From NCBI GenBank assembly GCA_964522665.1, contig CAZFVY010000056.1, positions 1 to 44,147 on the forward strand: a DNA stretch of 44,147 bases, given 5' to 3'. Position numbers and translations under genes: made by a program. Positions 33,927 through 42,727 of the stretch are shown here, piece after piece; within the stretch, counting starts at the first letter, position 1; each line of letters opens with the position of its first letter. Source of the DNA: CAZFVY01 sp964522665 (GTDB lineage Bacteria; Verrucomicrobiota; Verrucomicrobiia; Limisphaerales; CAZFVY01). The notes below the pieces were generated by a model. It had not been told where the DNA came from and ran no database searches. It was given only the letters and a program-made list of their open reading frames with translations.

Positions 33927-34299
33927 GCGGCCGCGCCGCTCACGCCAACGAGCCGACGCGTGGCGGTGCGCTGTTCGAAGAACGGCCGCGGCGGCATTCG
34001 CCAGGGCGCTTGCGACGTCTTTGGTCGCCGATTGATGTTCGGACGTGCTGCGGTTCACAGAACCGCGCGCCGGAACGCGGGCACGACGCCGTCAGCAGGT
34101 ATGCCGCGCCACGACACCATGCTCGGGCTTATCCGACGGCGTGGTTACGCCAAACCTTCTTCGCTCCTGAACTCGCTACTCAAACGTCGAAGGCTCAACC
34201 TCGCGCGGCCAACTTCACGAACGTCTCGCTTTGCGCTGTTCAAACGTCGCTCGGCGGCTAGTATCCGGGCACAATCTTAACCCCAGATGAGAGGCCGTT
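33927..34299. other. Intergenic region after the DUF3570-ApbE operon
   Basis: This 373-bp spacer has no credible gene. It has a small hairpin at 34050-34066 (GCGGTTC-ACA-GAACCGC) with no T-run. The Shine-Dalgarno GAGAGG at 34289-34294, five bases before the next ATG, is one of the few clear ones in the window. Confidence 0.5.
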
Positions 34300-36618
34300 A
34301 TGCGCACATTGAACGCTCTGAAACTTTTGACCGCGGTCGCCCTTACCGCGACGCTGCTGAAGCCCGCCCGCGCCGGTGAACTGCCGTTGGTTCCGGGCGT
34401 GGAACTGCAACCGCTGGCGGCGCAGGTCCGACGACTGATTCAAGCGGCGGACTTTCTGGGCGCGCCGCTCAAGCCCGATGACCAACGGGCGCTCGAATCG
34501 GCAATGAATGGCCCGGACGCCGCGGCCGCGGTTGCCGAGATTCAAAAGCTCCTCGATCCTTATTGCCTGATCGGGGTGAACATCAATCCCGAATCCCGCG
34601 TCAAGGCGCAGGCGGGGGCCGCCAAGCCGGAACTGGCCGAAGAAGGCTGGCGAACGTTCCTCGTCAAGGTGCATAACGAGGCGGGCGTCACCGCGGAGTT
34701 GCGCGCGATCAGCGCCAACGCCAAATCGTCGTTCGAAGGCGGCGGGTTCGCTTCCGCGACCGACCGTTTTTTCCGCAACCACGCCGGCGCGCCGATGACG
34801 GCGCGGGACTTGTGGCTTGATCTGCAGATGTTCAACAACCAGCCGTTGCGCAAAGAACTGAGTGGGCTGAAGCTCGAGTACCGCTTGATCCAGCTCTACA
34901 GCCGCGATCCGGGCAAGCTAGAGGCGAAATTGATGTTCGACGTCGGCCAGGGCACGCAAGACCTTGGTTTCCGCAACGAGGTGGACCTGCTGTTCGACGC
35001 CCAGCCCACCCGGGCGGTCACCTTCCGCGTGCAGGATGAAAATGGCGCGCCGACGACCGCCGCGTTTGTCATTCGCGACCAGCAAGGCCGCGTCTATCCC
35101 TCTCAAGCCAAGCGTCTGGCGCCCGATTTTGCGTTCCACCCGCAAATCTATCGCGGCGACGGCGAGCAGGAGAAACTGCCGCCCGGCCGCTACACGATCG
35201 ACTGCTCGCGCGGGCCCGAATCGATCGCCGAAACGCAGACCCTCGACGTTGGGGCAGCTCCGACCACCGTTACTTTTAAGGTAAAACGCTGGATCGATCC
35301 CTCGAAGATGGGCTGGTGGTCTGGCGATCACCATATTCACGCGGCCGGCTGCGCGCATTACACCAAGCCGAGCGAAGGGGTACTGGCCGCCGACATGATG
35401 CGGCATTGCCTCGGGGAGGATTTGAAGGTCGGCTGCAATCTGACCTGGGGACCGTGCTTCGATTTTCAGAAGCAGTTCTTCACCGGCAAAGACGACAAAG
35501 TATCCCAACCGCCGTATTTGCTGCATTACGACGTCGAAGTCTCCGGTTTCGGCTCGCATGAATCCGGCCATCTCTGCCTGTTGCGCCTGCGCGAGGAGAT
35601 TTTTCCCGGCGGGGACTCGGATACGCATTGGCCCACGCTCTGCCTGAACACGCTGCGCTGGGCGAAAAAGCAAGGCGCGCTCGTCGGCCCGGCGCATTCC
35701 GGCTGGGGACTGGCGGTGCCGACCGCGGAATTGCCGAACTACGCCATGCCGCCCTTCGATGGCATCGGCGCCAACGAATACATCATGGACGTGACCCATA
35801 AGATTCCCGGGCCGGATGGCCAACTGGTTCCGGCGGTCGATTTCCTCTCGATGGTCGATACGCCTTCCGTCTGGGAATTGAACATCTGGTACCACACGCT
35901 CAACGTCGGCTTCCGCACCCGCATCAGCGGCGAAACTGATTTTCCGTGCATCTACGGCGAACGGGTCGGCCTTGGGCGGTCGTACGTCAAGCTCGACGGA
36001 GCTTTAAGCTATGACAATTGGTGCGAAGGAATCCGCCAGGGGCGCAACTACGTCAGCGACGGCAAGAGCCACCTGATTGATTTCAAATTGAACGGGCTGG
36101 GCGTGGGCGAAAAAGGAAGCGAAATTAAACTGGACCAGGCAGGAACGGTCCACGCCACCGTGACTGCCGCCGCGTGGTTGAACGAAAAAGTGAACCCCGC
36201 GATCAAGAAGCGCGGCTACGATCAGAAGCCGTATTGGGATGTCGAACGCGCCCGCATCGAAGGCACGCGCGAAGTGCCGGTCGAACTCATCGTCAACGGC
36301 TACCCGGTCGCCCGCCAGACGATCGTCGCGGACGGGAAGACGCGTGAGCTGACGTTCGACGTGAAGATCGAGCGGAGCAGTTGGGTCGCCTTGCGCGTGC
36401 TCGCCTCCTCGCACACGAATCCGTTTTTCGTAGTCGTCGGCGACAAGCCAATCCGCGCCTCCCGTCGCAGCGCCGAGTGGTGCCTCAAAGGGGTCGAGAA
36501 ATGCTGGTCGCAAAAGGAACGCTTCATCAAGGCCGACGAACTCGAGGGCGCCAAAAAGGATTACGCCCACGCCCGCGAGGTCTATCAGCAACTGATCAAA
36601 GAGTCGGACGTGGATTAA
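34300..36618 (+). CDS. CehA/McbA-family metallohydrolase
   Basis: This 772-residue exported protein has a signal peptide (about 1-25). A long N-terminal region (30-330) is followed by a PHP-like metal site, WWSGDHHIHAAGC (about 341-353), and PAHSGWGL (about 466), as in the CehA/McbA family (PHP superfamily). Characterised relatives hydrolyse carbaryl, but most have unknown natural substrates. Its own Shine-Dalgarno (GAGAGG, 34289-34294) supports ATG 34300. The C-terminus (about 740-772) is a charged helical tail. It is not linked to the DUF3570-ApbE operon by short spacing (373-bp gap). Confidence 0.88.
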   Translation: MRTLNALKLLTAVALTATLLKPARAGELPLVPGVELQPLAAQVRRLIQAADFLGAPLKPDDQRALESAMNGPDAAAAVAEIQKLLDPYCLIGVNINPESRVKAQAGAAKPELAEEGWRTFLVKVHNEAGVTAELRAISANAKSSFEGGGFASATDRFFRNHAGAPMTARDLWLDLQMFNNQPLRKELSGLKLEYRLIQLYSRDPGKLEAKLMFDVGQGTQDLGFRNEVDLLFDAQPTRAVTFRVQDENGAPTTAAFVIRDQQGRVYPSQAKRLAPDFAFHPQIYRGDGEQEKLPPGRYTIDCSRGPESIAETQTLDVGAAPTTVTFKVKRWIDPSKMGWWSGDHHIHAAGCAHYTKPSEGVLAADMMRHCLGEDLKVGCNLTWGPCFDFQKQFFTGKDDKVSQPPYLLHYDVEVSGFGSHESGHLCLLRLREEIFPGGDSDTHWPTLCLNTLRWAKKQGALVGPAHSGWGLAVPTAELPNYAMPPFDGIGANEYIMDVTHKIPGPDGQLVPAVDFLSMVDTPSVWELNIWYHTLNVGFRTRISGETDFPCIYGERVGLGRSYVKLDGALSYDNWCEGIRQGRNYVSDGKSHLIDFKLNGLGVGEKGSEIKLDQAGTVHATVTAAAWLNEKVNPAIKKRGYDQKPYWDVERARIEGTREVPVELIVNGYPVARQTIVADGKTRELTFDVKIERSSWVALRVLASSHTNPFFVVVGDKPIRASRRSAEWCLKGVEKCWSQKERFIKADELEGAKKDYAHAREVYQQLIKESDVD

Positions 36619-36647
36619 TGAATGACTCACGCGCCCAAAAGGGGGAA

Positions 36648-36784
36648 CTTTGGAGCGCGGTGGCAGCCTGCCGGGGCGTGGCTTCCGAGCGCAGGCCGGG
36701 AGCGGAGCGGCGACACCGCCCTGGTCGGGGCGTTCGAAAAGTTCGAAAGCGGTGTCGTGCTGCGCGTGCCACCGCACTCCAAGG
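36648..36784. repeat. Long inverted-repeat element
   Basis: Outer arms 36648-36665 and 36767-36784 are inverted copies (16 of 18 match), and inner arms CGACACCGC (36711-36719) and GCGGTGTCG (36749-36757) are perfect. It would fold as a nested hairpin. It has the look of a dispersed intergenic repeat rather than a gene. Confidence 0.7.
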
Positions 36785-36979
36785 TCTCGTGGGACGTAAG
36801 TTGCCTCATTCCGGTTACGCCTGCCAACGCGCTCTTTTAGAACAACTAACGGGGCTGGCGCCTTCTCAAACCTCAGACCGGATATTCCGTCCGTAGCGAT
36901 CGTCGTGGCGAGCGGCGCCCGACCGCTTTGTAATCTTCGCTCGACTTTTCCCCGCCCGTTCGGCCATAACCAAAGTCGG

Positions 36980-37147
36980 ATGAAGCGACCTCCCTGGACC
37001 ACGATAGGATTAGCCATCGTCGTTTCGACGGCCGTCATTGCGGTTTCAGTGACCCTCATTCAAACCTCTGGTGAACCGGTCTATGACGGACGCCGGGCGA
37101 GCCAATGGATCGAGGGTTGGAACGATCCCAAGGCTCCATCCCTATGG
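36980..37147 (+). pseudogene. N-terminal stub of a HEAT-repeat protein
   Basis: ATG 36980 opens a frame with an N-terminal membrane anchor (TIGLAIVVSTAVIAVSVTLI) and then SGEPVYDGRRASQWIEGWNDP. The EPVYDGRxxSxW segment is the usual start of HEAT-repeat proteins in this phylum, which go on for hundreds of residues. The similarity ends where the inverted repeat at 37146 begins; the rest of the frame (to 37264) is repeat sequence. The gene was probably cut by insertion or deletion at that point. Confidence 0.7.
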
Positions 37148-37309
37148 GGGAATGGCGCTTACTTAAGCCTTCCCAGGGTAGCGCATGCGTTCCGTCCCGT
37201 GTTCGCTGGGAGCTCCAAAGCGGCAAGTCAGCAAGACCGTGACAGCGCGGTGCGATATCCCTGAAACGAGTCGAGATGCGAACCCTCGGCAAATCGCCCC
37301 TCTACCCCT

Positions 37310-37333
37310 GGTGGGGCGAGGCTCCGCCGAGCC
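37310..37333 (+). repeat. Dispersed GC-rich palindromic repeat, copy 2
   Basis: The 24-bp copy (GGTGGGGCGAGGCTCCGCCG...) lies inside the inverted-repeat segment. It faces the third copy at 37436-37459. Confidence 0.8.
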
Positions 37334-37435
37334 CTGAAAAAGCGGTGCGATTCCCGCCTTGGTCCCGGCCCTACTCTACTCCGCCAACTCGGTCTCGGGG
37401 CCGAGCGGCGTAGCGCATGTCCCGACCCTCGTCAC

Positions 37436-37459
37436 GGCTCGGCAGAGCCTCGCCCCACC
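37436..37459 (-). repeat. Dispersed GC-rich palindromic repeat, copy 3
   Basis: This is the reverse complement of copy 2 with one mismatch in 24 bases. Copies 2 and 3 form a long inverted pair about 100 bp apart, like the paired REP units (BIMEs) of other bacteria. Confidence 0.8.
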
Positions 37460-37565
37460 ATTCGGGCCAGCGCATTCTTGGCGTGATCGCGCCACCGCCA
37501 GAAAAGAGCCATCAATCGAGGCGCAGACCTTCCACTCAAATGATTCTGCGGCAATTTTTTGCCGC

Positions 37566-38012
37566 TTAAGTAAGCGCCATTCTCCCAATGGGGCACACCC
37601 TATCCAAAGGCTCGCAGACGACCCGCAGCTTTCGCCGCGCAAGTTCCTCGGCCAGGCCCGGGCGGCGATTCACCACCGTGTACGCCTGCTTGGCGCCGGC
37701 CAGCTCCACCTCGTCCAAGCCGTCGTCATTGAACAGTAACCAGGCGCCGCGCGGACGAATCCCCGCGTCGTGCCACAATTTCTGCGACAGTTCCCCGGCG
37801 CCCACGCCGTCGTTCACGAGAAAGTTCGCCTGCTTCCGACCAATACGTTTGAACGCCTCGACGCCGTTGGTTACCCCCTTGACCCCGGCCGGGTCGGCCT
37901 CCGGCCCGATGACCACGAACTCTTTGCAAGTCCACGGACGCATTTCACTCGCGTAGCCGTCCGCGACCAATTTGTCCGCCACGTCGCCCGAATGCATGAT
38001 CGCCGGGAACAT
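37566..38012 (-). pseudogene. Internal fragment of a TupA-like tungstate/extracellular solute-binding protein
   Basis: The 148-codon frame matches the middle of TupA-type binding proteins: DKLVADGYASEMRP, FVVIGPEADPAGVKG, VEAFKRI, GELSQKLWHDAG, KQAYTVVNRRPGLAEELARRKL. Both the signal peptide with first lobe and the C-terminus are missing, so it cannot be functional. At the left it runs into the inverted-repeat end (37564-37586). At the right it abuts the truncated DNRLRE gene. No ABC-transporter partner genes (tupB, tupC) are present in the window. Confidence 0.65.
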
Positions 38013-38286
38013 TAACGACGGTTAGACTCAATGTCACCGAAAGCACGATCGCCGTCGGGGGTAGCTGTCCGGCCAGATCAAATCGCAGCAGGGCGCGATT
38101 CCGCGTGAGTCGCCCGCTGCCCCCGGCGCCGAAATTGGCGTTGGCGCCTGAATTGTTGTCCGGCGAAGTCTCGGAAAGTGTCGTGTCCGCGGCGGGGGTG
38201 GGCACAACGACATCCGCCCGCGCGCCGTGAATCGCCGCCAGAGTCACCAGGCAGGCAACCGAAGTCGAAAGCGCGCCTCGCGTCAT
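38002..38286 (-). pseudogene. Truncated DNRLRE-domain secreted protein
   Basis: ATG 38286 overlaps the stop of the PEP-CTERM gene (ATGA). The frame codes for a signal peptide (about 1-24) and the first part of a DNRLRE-like domain (TPAADTTLSETSPDNNSG, NRALLRFDLAGQLP, VLSVTLSLTVV). After about residue 95 the similarity ends and the frame runs on to 37945 in the wrong frame of the TupA-like fragment. Full relatives have about 200 residues plus a PEP-CTERM tail. Confidence 0.65.
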
Positions 38287-39119
38287 CCGCGGAAAGTGCG
38301 CTTGAAGGCCCGGCGCCCCGCCAGACCGATCAAGCCCGCCAGGGCGAGCGCCACGCATCCTGGCTCCGGGACCGCGACGACGGATAACAACGGCCGATCA
38401 GCCACCGTCCCGAAACTTCGCGAGTCGGCGACGTAACTGATCAGCGAATCCACGGCAAAGAGCCGCAGGCTCGCCGATCCTCCGGCCAAGACGTCCGCCA
38501 AGAGGCCGGAGGAAAGCGTGAGCGCGTACGCGTTCGCGCCGGAAGTGGCTCCATTATACGCGAAGCTCCCGAGGTTTTGATCGCCACCGGAATTGATGAA
38601 GACCGTTTGCAGGCTGCTGTAACTGATTCCTGCAGCCGACGGCGTCGCGGGTGTGCCCGAACCTTCCGTCCACGCGCCGTTTTGCATCAGGGAAACGCCC
38701 AGTTGCCCGGCGCTGGAAGCGTTGAAGATCGCATTGTTCGGAGCCGTCGCAAATAGCTGCAGCGTCACCGACTGCACGTTCCATTGGCCCGCGCCGTATT
38801 GGGCGTCGAACGAGGCGCGGGCGCCGGAGAGGTCGAACGCCAACACGCTTTGAAACTCGCCTTGCGGTTTGCCCGGCGCGGCCACCGATAACGCGCCGGC
38901 GCCGCCAAAGTTGGACCCGCTCAAATTGCCGCTTGGACCCGTCGTGACAAAAGCATCGCCGGAAGCCGAAGCGCTGAAAGTGGCCGCGACGGACAAATGG
39001 GCGGACAAAAAACAAAGCGCGGCCGTCAAGACGCCGAACCACAGGCAATGCCCACGCCGGCCTCCCCGCGGCGCGCCAAGCCTCCGCGGCGGACCGGCCA
39101 CGCGGGAAAGATGGATCAT
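38283..39119 (-). CDS. PEP-CTERM secreted protein, DNRLRE-like
   Basis: This 278-residue protein has a signal peptide after a basic N-region (CLWFGVLTAALCFLSAHLSVAA, about 25-46). The body (GDAFVTTGPSGNLSGSNFGGAGAL, EFQSVLAFDLSG, NVQSVTLQLFAT) is the DNRLRE-type jelly-roll common in Verrucomicrobiota. A C-terminal sorting signal closes it: VPEP, a hydrophobic helix (VALALAGLIGLAG) and a basic end RRAFKRTFRG. Such proteins are anchored or exported by an exosortase, not seen in this window. I chose ATG 39119; ATG 39194 is an alternative. It overlaps the truncated downstream gene by 4 bp, so it and that gene were once one operon. Confidence 0.88.
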   Translation of the reverse strand: MIHLSRVAGPPRRLGAPRGGRRGHCLWFGVLTAALCFLSAHLSVAATFSASASGDAFVTTGPSGNLSGSNFGGAGALSVAAPGKPQGEFQSVLAFDLSGARASFDAQYGAGQWNVQSVTLQLFATAPNNAIFNASSAGQLGVSLMQNGAWTEGSGTPATPSAAGISYSSLQTVFINSGGDQNLGSFAYNGATSGANAYALTLSSGLLADVLAGGSASLRLFAVDSLISYVADSRSFGTVADRPLLSVVAVPEPGCVALALAGLIGLAGRRAFKRTFRG

Positions 39120-39194
39120 CCGACCCGTTCGCCCGCTCTTGAATACGCGCCCGAAATCCGGCTGCCCTGCCTTCTCTATTGTGATTGCTCGCAT

Positions 39195-39229
39195 CGGATA
39201 TATATCTGTAAATATATCGAAACTGGCAA
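39195..39229 (-). promoter_or_regulatory. AT-rich promoter region of the PEP-CTERM gene
   Basis: In a GC-rich surrounding, 35 bp are strongly AT-rich. The minus strand holds TTGCCA (39229-39224) and TATATT (39216-39211, five of six to the -10 box) or GATATA 17 bp after TTGCCA. The patch is also an imperfect palindrome (CGATATAT...ATATATCCG) that could be an operator. Transcription would start near 39200 and serve the gene at 39119. Confidence 0.45.
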
Positions 39230-39444
39230 GCCAAAACATGGCCACCCGGCGTCTCTTGCCAAAGCTCGGAGGCGGGCGTGGGGAATCGCGCCAGCGACCG
39301 TGTTCGGCGCCGAGCGTGCTCTCAAAAAAGATCCTCCCAAGGCGGCGCCCTTGGCTGGGGCTAAATCGCCCCGGGGCGAGAGGCATTTGGCCGGTCGGGC
39401 GACGTTCGGGCTAAAGATCGGCACGCGCCTTTTATTTGCCGCCT

Positions 39445-39478
39445 CTGACCTGCGCCCCGCGCTACGCCGGGGGGTCAG
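39445..39478. repeat. Intergenic hairpin, CTGACC/GGTCAG arms
   Basis: Arms 39445-39450 and 39473-39478 pair, and the GC-rich inner part can extend the stem (CCCCGCG...CGGGG). It stands next to a second strong hairpin at 39493-39520. Confidence 0.5.
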
Positions 39479-39492
39479 GGTCGGCGCTGAAT

Positions 39493-39520
39493 CCCGCCGC
39501 GCGATATTCCCCGCGGCGGG
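39493..39520. repeat. Strong intergenic hairpin
   Basis: CCCGCCGCG (39493-39501) and CGCGGCGGG (39512-39520) are perfect inverted copies around a 10-bp AT-richer loop. It is not followed by a T-run. Purpose unknown. Confidence 0.65.
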
Positions 39521-39832
39521 AAATACAAGCGCGACGACTGAGCGCAAACTGCGCCCATGTTCGAAATACGAACGGCCGTTTGGGCAGACTCGGACGCGGT
39601 TCGCGACCGTCGTCAGTCGGTTCGCGTGACTCGCGCTCGCCGGCGGCGCGCGGTCGCCAAAACCACTCACGCCGACCACGCTCCGTGGGATCAGGCGGAT
39701 CCGGCCCGCCGTCGCGCCGCCGCGTCCGGCGGCGCGCAAGCCGAAAGTTCGCCCGCCGCGACGCGCGCGCAAAAAAACTGAATGACAATCCCCCGGCGCC
39801 GTCGCATATTTTTGGTTGTTTCACGTATCAGC

Positions 39833-42727
39833 ATGAATGCTTTCTCTCGCGGGCTGGCGGCTGGACTCATCGGAGCCGGATGGGCGGTCCTGCTGTTAAG
39901 CCCGGCGCCAACGTGCGCCGCCGCGGACGACAAGCCGGCGCCGGCCAGCGCCGCCACCACCCCCGTCGCCAAAGACCCTCGCGAGCACTGGGCGTTCAAG
40001 GCGCCCGTGCGGCCACCCCTGCCGAAGGTCAAGAACCGTCAATGGGCGCGGAATGAGATCGACGCGTTTGTCCTGGCCCGCCTCGAAAAGGAGGGGCTGG
40101 CGCCTTCGCCGGAAGCGGACAAGATCACGCTGCTGCGCCGTTTGAGCCTCGATCTGATCGGCCTGCCGCCGAGTCTCGCGGAAGTCGATGCTTTCCTGGC
40201 GGACCACGCGCCGGACGCGTATCAGAAACAGGTTGAGCGGCTCCTGAAGTCACCCCACTACGGCGAACGCTGGGGCCGGCATTGGCTCGACGCCGCGCGT
40301 TACGCTGACTCGGATGGATTTGAAAAGGACAAGCCCCGGTTCGTTTGGGCCTATCGCGATTGGGTCATCAACGCGTTCAATCGCGATCTTCCCTACGATC
40401 AATTTGTGATCAAGCAGATCGCCGGCGATCAACTGCCCAACGCGACGCCGGACGACCGCGTGGCGACCGGATTCCTGCGCAACGCCATGCTCAACGAGGA
40501 AGGCGGCGTGGACCCCGAACAATTTCGCACCGAGGGTTTGTTCGACCGGATGGATTGCATCGGCAAGAGCGTGCTGGGCCTGACGATTCAATGCGCGCAA
40601 TGCCATAATCACAAGTTCGATCCGTTGAAGCAGGAGGAGTATTACCGGCTGTTCGCGTTTCTAAACAATGACAACGAGGCCTCGATGGTTTCGTTCACGC
40701 CGGCGGAACAGATGGCCGCGTCGAATCTCACGCGGCAGATGAGCGACCTGGAAGCCGGCCTGCGGCAACGCATGCCCGATTGGCTCGACCGCATGAATAG
40801 TTGGGAGGATTCGGTCGCGCACGATCAGCCGGAATGGACGCCCGTGCGCTGCGTCAACGCCGGCGACAACGGCGAGCGCTATTATTACTACGAGGACGGG
40901 TCGATTCGCGCGGCCAGTTACGCGCCGACCAAATGGACCGCGCATTTCCGCGGGACGAACTCGCTCCCGTTCATCGGCGCGTTTCAACTGGAGCAACTGA
41001 CCGACCCCAATCTCCCGTGCAATGGGCCGGGACGTTCGATCAAGGGGATGTCGGCGTTGAGCGAGTTCCGCGTCGAAGCCATTGACGCGCAAAACCCGAC
41101 GAACAAAGTCACGGTCAAATTTGTCCGCGCCACGGCGGATTTCAGCAACGCCGAAAAGCCGCTCGAGCCGGAATTCGACGATCGCTCCGGCAAGAAACGC
41201 GTGTATGGCCCGGTCGATTTCGCCATCGACGGCAAGGATGATACGGCCTGGGGCATCGACGCCGGCCCCGGTCGGCGCAATCAGGCGCGCAAGGCGGTCT
41301 TTCTGCCGAGCCAGCCGGTCGCGTTTCCCGGCGGCGCGATCCTGAATATCTTTCTGGTCCAAAACCACGGCGGCTGGAACTCGGACGACAACGAGAATCA
41401 CAACCTCGGCCGGTTCCGTTTGAGCGTGACCGCGGCGACCAATGTCGTGGCGGACCCGGTACCCGCGAACGTGCGCGAGATTTTCCGCGTCCGCCGCGAC
41501 CAACGCTCGCCGGCTCAGATGGCGGCCGTGTTCAGCTATTGGCGGACGACTGTCCCCGAGTTCAAATCGGTAAACGAGACCATCGAAAGTCTGTGGCGAA
41601 GCTATCCCGAAGGCGCGCCGACGCTCTCGTTGATCGCGCGTCAAGGCCGGGCGGCCGGCGATGAAACGCGGGCGACCCAGATGTTCAAACGCGGCGACTG
41701 GCTCCAGCGCGGCAAGGAAGTGGCGCCCGGCGTGCCGAGCTTTCTGCACCCATTGCCGCCGGACGCGGACGGCTCGCGGCTTACGCTGGCGAAATGGCTG
41801 GTGGACCCCCGCTCGCCCACGACGGCGCGAGCCTTGGTTAACCGCGTCTGGCAAACCTATTTCGGCGTCGGCCTGGTCGAGTCCCCGGAGGATTTCGGGA
41901 TGCGCTGCGAGGCGCCGACCCATCCGGAATTGCTTGATTGGCTCGCCCGGGAATGCATGGACAACGGTTGGAGCATGAAGCATATCCACCGGCTGATCGC
42001 GAACTCGGCCGCGTACCGCCAAAGCAGCCACGTCACGCCGACTCTCTACGCCAAGGACCCGTATAATCATTTGCTCGCCCGCGGCCCGCGCTTTCGCGTT
42101 GAGGGTGAGATCGTGCGCGACATCGCGCTCGCCGCCAGCGGACTGCTCAACCCCGAACTGGGCGGCCGCAGCGTGTATCCGCCCGCGCCGGAATTCCTGT
42201 TCCAGCCGCCCGCCAGCTACGGGCCGAAGGTGTGGCCGGTCGAGACCGGGCCGGAACGCTATCGCAGAAGTCTCTACATATTTAAGTTCCGCTCCGCCCC
42301 GCACCCGCTGCTGCAAACCTTCGACGCTCCGAACGGCGATTTTTCGTGCGTGCGCCGCGGACGGTCGGACACGCCGCTGCAAGCGCTGATCACGTTGAAT
42401 GAGCCGGGCGAAATCGAATGCGCCCAGGCCCTCGCCCGCCAGGCGTTGATCAACGGCGGCGCGACCGACGCCGACCGGGTGAATTACGCGTTTCGACGCA
42501 CTTTGGCGCGGTCGCCGTCGCCCGCGGAACGGCGGGAACTGCTGACCTTATTGGACAAGGAGCGGCAACATATCGGCGAGGGCTGGGTCAACCCGAACGA
42601 GACGTCCGCGAGCAAAGCCGAACCCGACGCCGCGCTGCCGTCGGGCGCGACGCCGACGCAATTGGCCGCGTACACCGTGGTGGCCCGCGTGCTGCTTAAT
42701 TTGGACGAAACGATCACCAAGGAATGA
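39833..42727 (+). CDS. DUF1549/DUF1553 planctomycete-cytochrome-type protein
   Basis: This 964-residue exported protein has a signal peptide (MNAFSRGLAAGLIGAGWAVLLL). DUF1549 covers about 70-270 (HWAFKAPVRPPLP, YGERWGRHWLDAARYADSDGFE, LPYDQFVIKQIAGD) with a heme-type CAQCHNHKFDP (about 254-264). A middle region (about 280-620) has a beta-sandwich flavour. DUF1553 covers about 620-960 (LAKWLVDPRSPTTARALVNRVWQTYFGVGLV, NSAAYRQSS). The gene overlaps the following DUF1501 gene by 4 nt (ATGA), the standard DUF1553-DUF1501 pair of this phylum, of unknown biochemical role, suspected in polysaccharide or sulfated-glycan use. The frame is open to ATG 39782; I chose 39833 because the signal peptide then comes first. 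Confidence 0.9.
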   Translation: MNAFSRGLAAGLIGAGWAVLLLSPAPTCAAADDKPAPASAATTPVAKDPREHWAFKAPVRPPLPKVKNRQWARNEIDAFVLARLEKEGLAPSPEADKITLLRRLSLDLIGLPPSLAEVDAFLADHAPDAYQKQVERLLKSPHYGERWGRHWLDAARYADSDGFEKDKPRFVWAYRDWVINAFNRDLPYDQFVIKQIAGDQLPNATPDDRVATGFLRNAMLNEEGGVDPEQFRTEGLFDRMDCIGKSVLGLTIQCAQCHNHKFDPLKQEEYYRLFAFLNNDNEASMVSFTPAEQMAASNLTRQMSDLEAGLRQRMPDWLDRMNSWEDSVAHDQPEWTPVRCVNAGDNGERYYYYEDGSIRAASYAPTKWTAHFRGTNSLPFIGAFQLEQLTDPNLPCNGPGRSIKGMSALSEFRVEAIDAQNPTNKVTVKFVRATADFSNAEKPLEPEFDDRSGKKRVYGPVDFAIDGKDDTAWGIDAGPGRRNQARKAVFLPSQPVAFPGGAILNIFLVQNHGGWNSDDNENHNLGRFRLSVTAATNVVADPVPANVREIFRVRRDQRSPAQMAAVFSYWRTTVPEFKSVNETIESLWRSYPEGAPTLSLIARQGRAAGDETRATQMFKRGDWLQRGKEVAPGVPSFLHPLPPDADGSRLTLAKWLVDPRSPTTARALVNRVWQTYFGVGLVESPEDFGMRCEAPTHPELLDWLARECMDNGWSMKHIHRLIANSAAYRQSSHVTPTLYAKDPYNHLLARGPRFRVEGEIVRDIALAASGLLNPELGGRSVYPPAPEFLFQPPASYGPKVWPVETGPERYRRSLYIFKFRSAPHPLLQTFDAPNGDFSCVRRGRSDTPLQALITLNEPGEIECAQALARQALINGGATDADRVNYAFRRTLARSPSPAERRELLTLLDKERQHIGEGWVNPNETSASKAEPDAALPSGATPTQLAAYTVVARVLLNLDETITKE

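Larger units (their letters stand above)
37146..37586. mobile_element. MITE-like segment with 23-bp terminal inverted repeats
   Basis: The ends 37146-37168 and 37564-37586 are inverted copies matching at 22 of 23 positions (core GAATGGCGCTTACTTAAGC). The 441-bp inside codes for no transposase. It contains two inverted copies of the 24-bp GC-rich repeat and two direct copies of GTAGCGCATG (37179, 37410). The element borders truncated genes on both sides, a HEAT-repeat stub and a TupA-like fragment. A nonautonomous transposable element or the two ends of a deleted IS both fit. I cannot see a target-site duplication. Confidence 0.6.
39120..39832. other. Long divergent intergenic region with hairpins
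   Basis: This 713-bp stretch divides the PEP-CTERM gene from the DUF1549/DUF1553 gene. It holds an AT-rich promoter-like patch (39195-39229), two adjacent hairpins (39445-39478 with CTGACC/GGTCAG arms; 39493-39520 with perfect 9-bp arms CCCGCCGCG/CGCGGCGGG) and a small palindrome GTTCG-N5-CGAAC (39559-39573). Long frames on both strands look like GC-rich shadows without family content. Confidence 0.55.

Noticed and set aside
39559..39573. GTTCG-N5-CGAAC as a LexA box
   Set aside because: The spacing between the half sites does not fit the LexA operators I know, and no SOS gene is adjacent.
40661..42382. Minus-strand open frame of 573 codons opposite the DUF1549/DUF1553 gene
   Set aside because: It mirrors a confident gene and its translation is Arg-rich without motifs.
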